Assembly (NCBI GenBank): GCA_013151585.1
Contig: JAADHY010000208.1
Coordinates: 1 to 7,659 of the forward strand
Direction of reading: 5' to 3'
DNA: 7,659 bases
Source of the DNA: Planctomycetota bacterium
GTDB taxonomy: Bacteria; Planctomycetota; Planctomycetia; Planctomycetales; Planctomycetaceae
Each line of letters starts with the position of its first letter. Position 1 is the stretch's first letter. The position numbers and the translations under genes are program-made. Of this stretch, positions 1 to 6,264 are shown piece by piece. The notes beneath the pieces are model-generated. The model had not been told where the DNA came from. It was given only the letters and a program-made list of their open reading frames with translations, and did no database searches.

Positions 1-1321
1 TCTGAGTGACGACGTTTTTCATCACGGCGTCGTACAGGCCTTCCTTTTCGAGCAACAGGCGGGTCAGAGCGCCGATCGTGCACTGGTCCGGCTGGCCCAC
101 CGAAACTCGGATTCCCGGCCGGGTCAGGTCCTTCAAACTCTTGATTCCTTTCGGGTTGCCTTTTGGCACGGCGATCACGATTTCGGTGTCCGAAACTTCG
201 ACGTCTTCTTGGAACCAGTCCCGCACGTTGTTCAAGTAATAGACGTCGCAAGCCATGTACACGTCCGGAAACCCGAGCCCCTGCCGCTGATCGACAATCG
301 TTTTCATCTGGGCGGTCAGGATTCCGCAACCGTTGTAAACGGTGTTAACCCGAACGCCTTCTCGCTGCTCAAACGCCTTGATGATAGATTCGACCGAACG
401 CCGATTCACAGCGCCGCAATAAAAGATCAATTCCGGCACCTCCTCCCACTTATCTCCTTCGACCGTGTGGAACCCCCGCTCGCGAAAAACGGCCAATCCC
501 TTGTCTTTCGCCGTCAGGTAGCGGGCGAAGCGGAGCGTCTTCGGAGGATCCACCGTGCTGGTCAGCACGCCAAGGACGATCTGAGCTGTGCCGGCGCCCA
601 ATTCGGGCACGCGCACCGCTTCCAGCTCGGGATAAATGGCCAGCGTGGCATCCCAAGTGATGCCGGCGTCGACGCTGCCGAGCTTCACCGTATTGGCCAC
701 TTCCGGCACGGTCGGCAAGAAGACTCCAGCATCGGTCACGCGTTTTTTCAGCTTGTCCCAATGGCCGGACTCCTGGAGCAAACGGCGGGTCACGCGGCCG
801 ACAGCGGCCTGGTCCGGGTTGGCCAAGGCGCATTTGACGTCGTCGCGTAACAGATCGTCGACGCTTTTGATGTTTTTCGGGTTCCCCTTCCGGACGGCGA
901 TCACCGGCCTTTGCTCGCCGATGGGGATCGTCTCTTGAACCAGCCCCTTCTGCCGGGCGATGTCGATGTACCCGTTGTCGGCAGCGATGTACAAATCGCC
1001 GCTCCGGGCGACCTCGATCTGATTCAGCAGCGTGTTCGACCCGGCATACTGAAGGCGAATCGGAACACCGTACTCCCGCTCGTACTCGGCCGCAATCTGC
1101 TCAACCGGCGGCCGCAGCCCGGCGGCGCAATACACAAAAAGCCCTTCCGACGCCGACGAGTGATCGGCCGCCGCCCCTGCTTCCGGCGGCCGGTCTGATT
1201 GCGGCGGCCGTGGCCGTCCCATCTGCCAAAGCACAATCCCCAGGATCGCCAAAATGACGACGGCCGAAGTCGCTAGCAAATGCAGCGTGTTGCCCGTCCC
1301 CGATCGAGTGTGAATCGTCAT
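1..1321 (-). CDS. Membrane-anchored tandem ModA-like substrate-binding protein (C-terminus beyond window)
   Basis: 440 codons are visible and no stop is reached, so the gene runs off the left edge. The ATG at 1321-1319 has GGGAG ten bases upstream, and an in-frame TGA lies just before it, which fixes the start. Residues 13-32 are a hydrophobic segment with no lipobox cysteine, followed by a Pro/Ala-rich linker to about 58, so the protein is probably anchored with its domains outside the membrane. Domain 1 (about 60-290) and domain 2 (about 296 onward) are both type-2 periplasmic binding folds of the ModA/extracellular solute-binding class. They are clearly duplicates: YCAAG/YCGAV, YAGSNTLL/YNGCGILT, LYIAADNGY/VYMACDVYY, VIAVRKGNPKNIKS/VIAVPKGNPKGIKS and NPDQAAVGRVTR/QPDQCTIGALTR. 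ModA binds molybdate or tungstate, but the Ser contact in its AAAS motif is Gly68 in domain 1 and Val305 in domain 2, so the ligand may differ. Domain 2 carries Cys302, 332, 358 and 414 in or beside ligand loops. No ModB or ModC is visible. The fold is confident; the substrate is unknown. Confidence 0.88.
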   Translation of the reverse strand, partial: MTIHTRSGTGNTLHLLATSAVVILAILGIVLWQMGRPRPPQSDRPPEAGAAADHSSASEGLFVYCAAGLRPPVEQIAAEYEREYGVPIRLQYAGSNTLLNQIEVARSGDLYIAADNGYIDIARQKGLVQETIPIGEQRPVIAVRKGNPKNIKSVDDLLRDDVKCALANPDQAAVGRVTRRLLQESGHWDKLKKRVTDAGVFLPTVPEVANTVKLGSVDAGITWDATLAIYPELEAVRVPELGAGTAQIVLGVLTSTVDPPKTLRFARYLTAKDKGLAVFRERGFHTVEGDKWEEVPELIFYCGAVNRRSVESIIKAFEQREGVRVNTVYNGCGILTAQMKTIVDQRQGLGFPDVYMACDVYYLNNVRDWFQEDVEVSDTEIVIAVPKGNPKGIKSLKDLTRPGIRVSVGQPDQCTIGALTRLLLEKEGLYDAVMKNVVTQ

Positions 1322-1331
1322 TGGTGTCGTT

Positions 1332-1336
1332 CTCCC
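1332..1336 (-). promoter_or_regulatory. Ribosome binding site of the tandem ModA-like gene
   Basis: GGGAG on the minus strand lies 10 bases before the ATG at 1321. The spacing is slightly long, but this is the only purine-rich site placed for this start, and no in-frame start lies between it and the upstream in-frame TGA. The rest of the 149-base gap up to the preceding gene's stop at 1471 shows no convincing terminator hairpin, so readthrough from that gene is plausible. Confidence 0.55.
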
Positions 1337-1470
1337 GTCTCGGTGGTTCCCTCATCGGTGCTTTCCCCATGGTCTATTCTACGAAACCTGGTTTGGCAAG
1401 TCTTCTCGGTCCCTCAGTCTTCGTACATCGCAAGCGGTTCTAGGCGAGCGGTTGCATATCCGATGCCATC

Positions 1471-4400
1471 TTACTGCGAAAGGGAGGTCGCCGACGGACG
1501 GATCTCGACGCCGGAAAGCACAGGCGGGTAGTCAGGCGTTCGAGAGGTCAGCGTCAGCCGCAGCTCCTCATCGATCCGCACGTTGGCGATCTCCTTGGTG
1601 ACGGTGCGGCGGCTGCCTCCGGCTTCGGCGACAATGTCGAAGTCGCGAAGAACCTGCTCGCCTTGCACAGAAACCGAGAAACGCCGCTGGCCTGGTCGAA
1701 GCGGCTGCGGCTCGGCGAAACACAATCGCACCGTATAGAGGCCGGGCGGCAGTTTGAGCGTTCTTAGAGAAAGGCGCAACGACTTCAACCCGACAGCGCC
1801 TGACGACCCGATCCAAGCAGGAGCGTCGGCCGAGCCGCGGTACCAGAGCGAGTGGTCGTAGAACCACTTCACCTGCCGCGGCTCCACGCGCACCTCGATC
1901 GGAAGCGACGGACAGCGCACGGGCTTTTTCTCGGACGGCGCTTCCACCACCGGATATTCCAACCACAGCGTGCCGTTAGCCGCCCGGCGGTCACCCGGGG
2001 CTCCCAGGTTAAGTCCGACGCCGGTCGGCGGCAGAAAGAACTCGTCCCACTTCCGATCGTTGAAACTCCACACTTCGACGTCCGGCATCGGAACCAAGGC
2101 CAACGACGCTTGGTTTTGATATCCGCAGTCGCACGTGCGAGTGTAGTCGGGGGCGTTAAGTAACCCGTCGGCAATGATCAAGTTCGACGTACAGCTTGAT
2201 TTAAAGCCGCCTAGGTTAGCCGTACCACTGTCGCCCGTCAGATCGCAGAACGCGGCGGCCGCCGACCGAAATGTTAACAAGCTTTGGCTACCGACGATCG
2301 TATTGCAGCCGTACATGCGGGAGTAGTGCCAAGGAATCCTTTGCCCTGTTCTCAAATCAATCTGGTACCCCTTTTCGCCATTTGTGATGATCCGATCTCG
2401 CCACAAGAGGACGGGACCATAGTATTTCAGATCGGCCTTGCGCCATTTCAGTTCCCCGGTGGCTGCAGCGTAGACGGCCAGGCCGCTGTCCGCTTCGTCT
2501 TTAGCCCGGTCGCGATACTTGCTGGTCCCCATTACCAGCAGATCGTGCTCCGCCGAATAGCTCAGGAACGTGCCGAAAACATTGCTGTCTGTCGTCCAGA
2601 GTTCCCGTCCGGTCCGAGCGTCGAGGGCGAGCAGTCGAGACGGGGGCAACTTGCGGACGCCTCGCCGTCGTAACGTCTCTCGTGCCAATCGGCTCAGGCC
2701 GTCGATGCAATAAACGCGACCACCGCCCAGAATCACGCAGTTGTGGCGAAAGGCCAACCGGGCCGTCCGTGCCCACAAAGTCTTTCCAGTGTGACGGTTC
2801 ATTGCGATGAGCCGCTGGCTGCGCGGGGTGTACCGCGCAGGAATCAGCTCGCCGTCCCGTCGAGCCCTCGACGTGCGGGGCTTCCCGAGAGGTCGTCCGT
2901 ACTTCTGCTCCTCTTCCAGCACGGCGACCGGCTTCGCGGTCGCGATCAAAACGTCTTCTGCCACGGCCAAGAAGCCCCAGACCGACCGGCCCCCGTCGGG
3001 TTCGGCCGGAGCTGGAATCTTCCGTACCGTTTCGCCGGTGGCCGCGTCCAGGACCAGGATCTGAGGGCCGTAGACGACGTAGACGCGATCCGGCAGCGTC
3101 ACGTAATTGCTGCCGATCTGGCCCGCTCCGGGATAATGGTCCGTTCGGTCATAGTATAGCCCCAGGCCGGGGAGCTGCTTTTCCCAAAGGACTCGTCCCG
3201 TGTAGACATCGACCGCGCGCAAAACATCGGCCCCTTCGATGACCAACCGACCGCCGGCGACTTGGGGATTCGGCCCGTGACCGTGTCGAGGCAGGATTTC
3301 TTGATTGGAGGGCCCGCCGAACCAGAGCAAGCCCAGCGGGGGTTTGACCCGCCGGTCCTGCGAGACGACCGAGTTGGCTGCGTCGGCGTATTGATGCGTC
3401 CAACTCCCAGCTCCGGGCAACGCCCCGACGCGGCGCAGCACGGTCCACTCGCCGTGACGAGTCACCTCGGCCCGTTCCAATCCGGCTGCGGCAACCGCCC
3501 GTTCCAGCCGCTCATGCTGGTCTGGCGAAAGCTGCACGTAGACGCTCCCTCCGTACGGCCGCAGCACGCGGAAAACTTCTCGCACAAACCGATCGATGTT
3601 CGTGATCCCTGCCGCCTTGATGTCTTCGCTGACCACCAGGCTGGCGAAATAAGGCGGAAAGCCGAAATCGAGTGGCTCGCCCACATGCATCGCCGCTCGC
3701 GGGCCATAAAGGCCCAACTCATCCAAACGTCGCCGAATCGCGTCAACCCGCTCCACTCGCTCATCCACACCGATTACGTGCAGCTTGGATTGCCGCAGCA
3801 GTTCCTGGACGAGCCCGCCGCCTCTCAAGCCCAAAACGACTGCGTAACCGTCCCGGACGTTAGCCGCATCGAGAAGCGCCGCAACGGCAGCCGACACCTG
3901 GTCCGTTTTCCTCCCGGCCGTCGATGGCGTCTGTTGCTGAGGGAATTCATGACGCGTCCGCTTTTTCGGTCCGAAACAAAGCAACCGCCCTTCCGTCGTG
4001 ACGACCAGCAACCGACCATCGGCTGCCAGCATTGTCGCCGGCGTCCCCTCGATGCGATTCCGCCACGAAACGACCAGCCGGTTTTCGGCCGACGATTGGC
4101 GGATGTCGATGACCAGCACCTCATTCGAGCGTCCCGCATACAGACGCTCGCCCGCTTTCAGAAAGATGTCCAGGGGCGTCTCCGCTGCCGAGCCTTTCCA
4201 CTCTGCCAAGCGCCTCATGTCCAAGACGGTTAGCGAGCGTCCCTTCTTGTCCCGACGCTCCCTCACGCCGGGGTGAGCGGTATAGGCATACACGCCTTCT
4301 TTGCTGCCAATGTAGGCTCGGTCGCCTGCCAGGACGGGCGGCAAGTGACCGGGAAGCGGCCACATGGCTCGGCCACTTTTCAGGTCAAACCCCTGCCACT

Positions 4401-5325
4401 CACAGAAGAACACGTGATCGTTGGCCGCCACTCGGTAACCGCCGTGGTATTTTCCTGCCAACGCGTGAACCACCTTCAAATCACTCGGCGGCGAAAACCG
4501 CAATGCGTGGCGGAAGTAAATGAGTTTTCCTGTCTGGCGGTCCAGACACGCCGGCACCGCTCGCCCGTTGGGCACGATCAACCGTTCGGACGTCGCCGCC
4601 AGATAGCCTTGAGGAGCCAATCCGCCGAAAGCCGGACTATTGTGCGGCTGGACCGTCCACATCGGTCCGGTTTCATCGTTGAGCCATTCGATCTGGAAGG
4701 TTTCGGCGTCGACCGCGTAGATGAAAACGCCCATGAAAGGCCAGATGCTGGAGGCAAAATACAATGTTCCGTCTTTCAGGACCGGCGCACCACGGCTCGG
4801 CCAAGCCGAAATCAGCCGCCGATTGCCGAGCACTTTGCGCTGATCCGGGACCGTCTGTATTTTCCGGACTAGCCGGCCAGTCGAAGCGTCCACGCAATAC
4901 AGACAGCCGTCGTCGGCCGTGAAGTAGACGCGGCCTTTGTAAAACACCGGAGCGAACCGGATCGGCGCTTCTGCAAAAAAACGCCATCGCTGTTCGCCTG
5001 TGGCTAGGTCGTAGGCCGTCAGCGAATCATTGCGAGGCGAAGCCACGAACAGCGTTCCGCCGCCCACGATCGGCTCATAGACCCCGTCGCCCTTCAAATA
5101 CTGGTTCTGATCGGGCCAGGTCGGTTCGAGCCGTGGTAACTGGCGGGACCACTGCAGATGAAGTTGCGGAGCCAGCTCTTCGTCGGTACAGGCGCTACGT
5201 CCGGGATCGTGTCGCCACATGGGCCAGTCCGCCGCCCGCGCCGTGTCGGCCGATGTCCATGCCACCTGGATCATCCAAACGGCCACGATCCCCACCACAC
5301 TGACCCGTTGAAACACTTGCTTCAT
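1471..5325 (-). CDS. Exported multidomain protein: PQQ-type beta-propeller, methyltransferase-like domain, second propeller, malectin-like C-terminus
   Basis: The protein has 1284 residues. I start it at the ATG at 5325 because a GGAG site and a signal peptide follow directly; the frame stays open 41 codons further up, through the palindrome. Residues 1-31 are a Sec-type signal (hydrophobic VVGIVAVWMIQVAW, cleavage likely near ARA-A). The first propeller (about 33-465) has repeats such as LTAYDLATGEQRWRF and LYCVDASTGRLVRK. Residues 475-635 read as a Rossmann methyltransferase-like domain: VVLGLRGGGL (496-505), VIGVDERVERVDAI (517-530), VVSED (564-568) and VLRPYGGSVYV (587-597). A second propeller (about 640-1095) has LRAVDVYTGRVLWEK and LLALDARTGRELW. 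A Cys-containing block (1005-1078) sits in it. The tail (about 1140-1276) resembles malectin, a carbohydrate-binding fold, with GLYTVRLCFAEP, RDFDIVAEAG and PPVLSGVEI. Such proteins are often annotated as PQQ-binding-like or BamB-like. No enzymatic activity can be assigned, and the propeller may only be structural. It is predicted to act in the periplasm or outside the cell. Confidence 0.93.
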   Translation of the reverse strand: MKQVFQRVSVVGIVAVWMIQVAWTSADTARAADWPMWRHDPGRSACTDEELAPQLHLQWSRQLPRLEPTWPDQNQYLKGDGVYEPIVGGGTLFVASPRNDSLTAYDLATGEQRWRFFAEAPIRFAPVFYKGRVYFTADDGCLYCVDASTGRLVRKIQTVPDQRKVLGNRRLISAWPSRGAPVLKDGTLYFASSIWPFMGVFIYAVDAETFQIEWLNDETGPMWTVQPHNSPAFGGLAPQGYLAATSERLIVPNGRAVPACLDRQTGKLIYFRHALRFSPPSDLKVVHALAGKYHGGYRVAANDHVFFCEWQGFDLKSGRAMWPLPGHLPPVLAGDRAYIGSKEGVYAYTAHPGVRERRDKKGRSLTVLDMRRLAEWKGSAAETPLDIFLKAGERLYAGRSNEVLVIDIRQSSAENRLVVSWRNRIEGTPATMLAADGRLLVVTTEGRLLCFGPKKRTRHEFPQQQTPSTAGRKTDQVSAAVAALLDAANVRDGYAVVLGLRGGGLVQELLRQSKLHVIGVDERVERVDAIRRRLDELGLYGPRAAMHVGEPLDFGFPPYFASLVVSEDIKAAGITNIDRFVREVFRVLRPYGGSVYVQLSPDQHERLERAVAAAGLERAEVTRHGEWTVLRRVGALPGAGSWTHQYADAANSVVSQDRRVKPPLGLLWFGGPSNQEILPRHGHGPNPQVAGGRLVIEGADVLRAVDVYTGRVLWEKQLPGLGLYYDRTDHYPGAGQIGSNYVTLPDRVYVVYGPQILVLDAATGETVRKIPAPAEPDGGRSVWGFLAVAEDVLIATAKPVAVLEEEQKYGRPLGKPRTSRARRDGELIPARYTPRSQRLIAMNRHTGKTLWARTARLAFRHNCVILGGGRVYCIDGLSRLARETLRRRGVRKLPPSRLLALDARTGRELWTTDSNVFGTFLSYSAEHDLLVMGTSKYRDRAKDEADSGLAVYAAATGELKWRKADLKYYGPVLLWRDRIITNGEKGYQIDLRTGQRIPWHYSRMYGCNTIVGSQSLLTFRSAAAAFCDLTGDSGTANLGGFKSSCTSNLIIADGLLNAPDYTRTCDCGYQNQASLALVPMPDVEVWSFNDRKWDEFFLPPTGVGLNLGAPGDRRAANGTLWLEYPVVEAPSEKKPVRCPSLPIEVRVEPRQVKWFYDHSLWYRGSADAPAWIGSSGAVGLKSLRLSLRTLKLPPGLYTVRLCFAEPQPLRPGQRRFSVSVQGEQVLRDFDIVAEAGGSRRTVTKEIANVRIDEELRLTLTSRTPDYPPVLSGVEIRPSATSLSQ

Positions 5326-5331
5326 CTCGCT

Positions 5332-5335
5332 CTCC
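5332..5335 (-). promoter_or_regulatory. Ribosome binding site selecting the start of the fusion gene
   Basis: GGAG on the minus strand lies six bases before the ATG at 5325. This spacing, together with the signal peptide that begins at that ATG, favours it over the more upstream in-frame ATG at 5448. The upstream choice would add 41 residues, partly translated from the palindrome, in front of the signal peptide. Confidence 0.65.
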
Positions 5336-5355
5336 GATTCTCGCACAGTTGTGAA

Positions 5356-5383
5356 AACAGGGTGGGGCCGGCCCCACCCTGTT
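5356..5383. repeat. Perfect 28-bp GC-rich palindrome in the leader of the fusion gene
   Basis: The left arm AACAGGGTGGGGCC is followed directly by its exact reverse complement GGCCCCACCCTGTT, with no spacer. As RNA it would fold into a very stable hairpin with a minimal loop. On the minus strand it is followed by TT, giving a short run of four T, so it resembles an intrinsic terminator for the permease-ATPase pair. It ends only 30 bases before the fusion gene's ATG, leaving no room for a promoter after it. If the fusion gene has its own promoter or is read through, the hairpin lies in its 5' untranslated region and could act as an attenuator or RNA-stability element. GGTGGGGCCGGCCCCACC-type palindromes also recur, as I recall, as dispersed repeats in planctomycete genomes, so this may be one copy of such a family. 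Confidence 0.85.
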
Positions 5384-5476
5384 GGTGATTGCTCGCTGCC
5401 GATTGTAACTCGCAGGTTCGCCTTTTGGCCGGTGGCCAGCCGACACACACTTTCGAGCTGACCGCTATCGTTCCGC

Positions 5477-6172
5477 TTACTGCTCCGCTTCTGCGGGTGC
5501 CGTCTCCGCCGGTCTCACCAGGCGGCCGTAGTCCAACCGGACGGCGCGCTGGGCTCGAGCCGCGGCTTGGTCGTCGTGGGTGACGAGCAGCACGGCGCCG
5601 CCGCTGTCGGCGAAATCGGCCAGATAGCCAAGAACGATGTCGGTGTTCTCCCGGTCCAAGTTGCCGGTGGGTTCGTCGGCCAACAGCAGCTTCGGTTGGT
5701 TCATCAGAGCGCGAGCCAGTGCTGTGCGCTGCCGCTCACCGGTGCTGAGCTGGCCGGGCACGTGGTGGGCCCGCTGCCCGAGTCCGAACCGTTCGATAAG
5801 CTCGTCGGCGCGTGCGGCGGCATCGGGCCGATCAGTGGCCAGCGCGGCCGTGAGAATGTTTTCTCGAACGGTCAGATACGGCACCAAATGAAACTGAAAG
5901 ACAAAGCCGATCGTGGCCGCCCGGAATCGGGCGCGGGCTTCGGCGGTCATTTCGTAAGGATTCTGGCCGTCTACCCGCACCGTGCCAGACGTCGGCGCCA
6001 GCAGGCCACCAGCGATCAGCAGCAACGTTGTCTTCCCCGATCCGCTTTGCCCCTGAACCGCCACAAACTCCCCGGCCCGAACGGAGAGCGAAACGCCGTC
6101 CAGCGCCCGCACCTCCGCCGTGCCGCTGCGGTACACCTTCGTCACATCTTCAAGCTCAACCAGCGCACTCAT
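5477..6172 (-). CDS. ABC transporter ATP-binding protein, LolD/MacB type
   Basis: A complete 231-residue nucleotide-binding subunit, normal length for the LolD/MacB/FtsE-like class. It has Walker A GQSGSGKTT at 41-49, a Q-loop with Gln93 in FVFQFHLVPYLT, Walker B LLLADEPTGNLD at 162-173 with catalytic Glu167, and the switch His199 in VTHD. The signature is LSTGE (142-146) instead of LSGGQ. LS-G-E variants occur in this class, so it should still be active. The DEPTGNLD form and overall length place it with ATPases that pair with FtsX-fold permeases and extract lipoproteins, drive efflux, or signal across the envelope. Its permease is the gene just upstream, 92 bases away and on the same strand. 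An AAGGA site 11 bases before the ATG is the likely ribosome binding site. The Ala/Glu-rich last ten residues are an unremarkable tail. It acts at the inner face of the cytoplasmic membrane. Confidence 0.96.
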   Translation of the reverse strand: MSALVELEDVTKVYRSGTAEVRALDGVSLSVRAGEFVAVQGQSGSGKTTLLLIAGGLLAPTSGTVRVDGQNPYEMTAEARARFRAATIGFVFQFHLVPYLTVRENILTAALATDRPDAAARADELIERFGLGQRAHHVPGQLSTGERQRTALARALMNQPKLLLADEPTGNLDRENTDIVLGYLADFADSGGAVLLVTHDDQAAARAQRAVRLDYGRLVRPAETAPAEAEQ

Positions 6173-6264
6173 CGTTCGTCCGTTCCTTTTGCCTCATCAT
6201 CTTCGAGAGTCAGTCGAGTGCGTGCAAGGGCGCGGCTGGCGTCGGATCGGTCGTCGCAGCCAGC

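Noticed and set aside
1101..1370. An 89-codon minus-strand frame overlapping the start of the tandem ModA-like gene.
   Set aside because: It is out of frame with the clear ModA-like translation and lacks a recognisable domain. It is a shadow.
1376..1381. A TAGAAT hexamer on the minus strand upstream of the tandem ModA-like gene.
   Set aside because: It is a five-of-six -10 match with no acceptable -35 at normal spacing, which can easily arise by chance.
3262..4233. A 323-codon open frame on the plus strand inside the fusion gene.
   Set aside because: It is antisense to the methyltransferase-like and propeller coding sequence. The composition is His/Arg/Pro-rich, no plausible fold is seen, and it has no support beyond being open.
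5402..5407. A TACAAT hexamer on the minus strand that could be a -10 box for the fusion gene, upstream of the palindrome.
   Set aside because: It matches a sigma70-type -10 at five of six bases, but the best -35 candidate at 16-18 base spacing matches only three of six. It is too weak to call, although a start there would put the hairpin in the leader.
5326..5448. A 41-codon N-terminal extension of the fusion protein from the ATG at 5448.
   Set aside because: It would translate the palindrome and put a polar tail before an otherwise clean signal peptide. The ATG at 5325 has a well-spaced GGAG.
6173..6264. A short inverted repeat (GCTGGC/GCCAGC) in the gap between permease and ATPase.
   Set aside because: The six-base arms have an 18-base loop and no T-run. 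This is too weak for a terminator, and the two genes are functionally paired.
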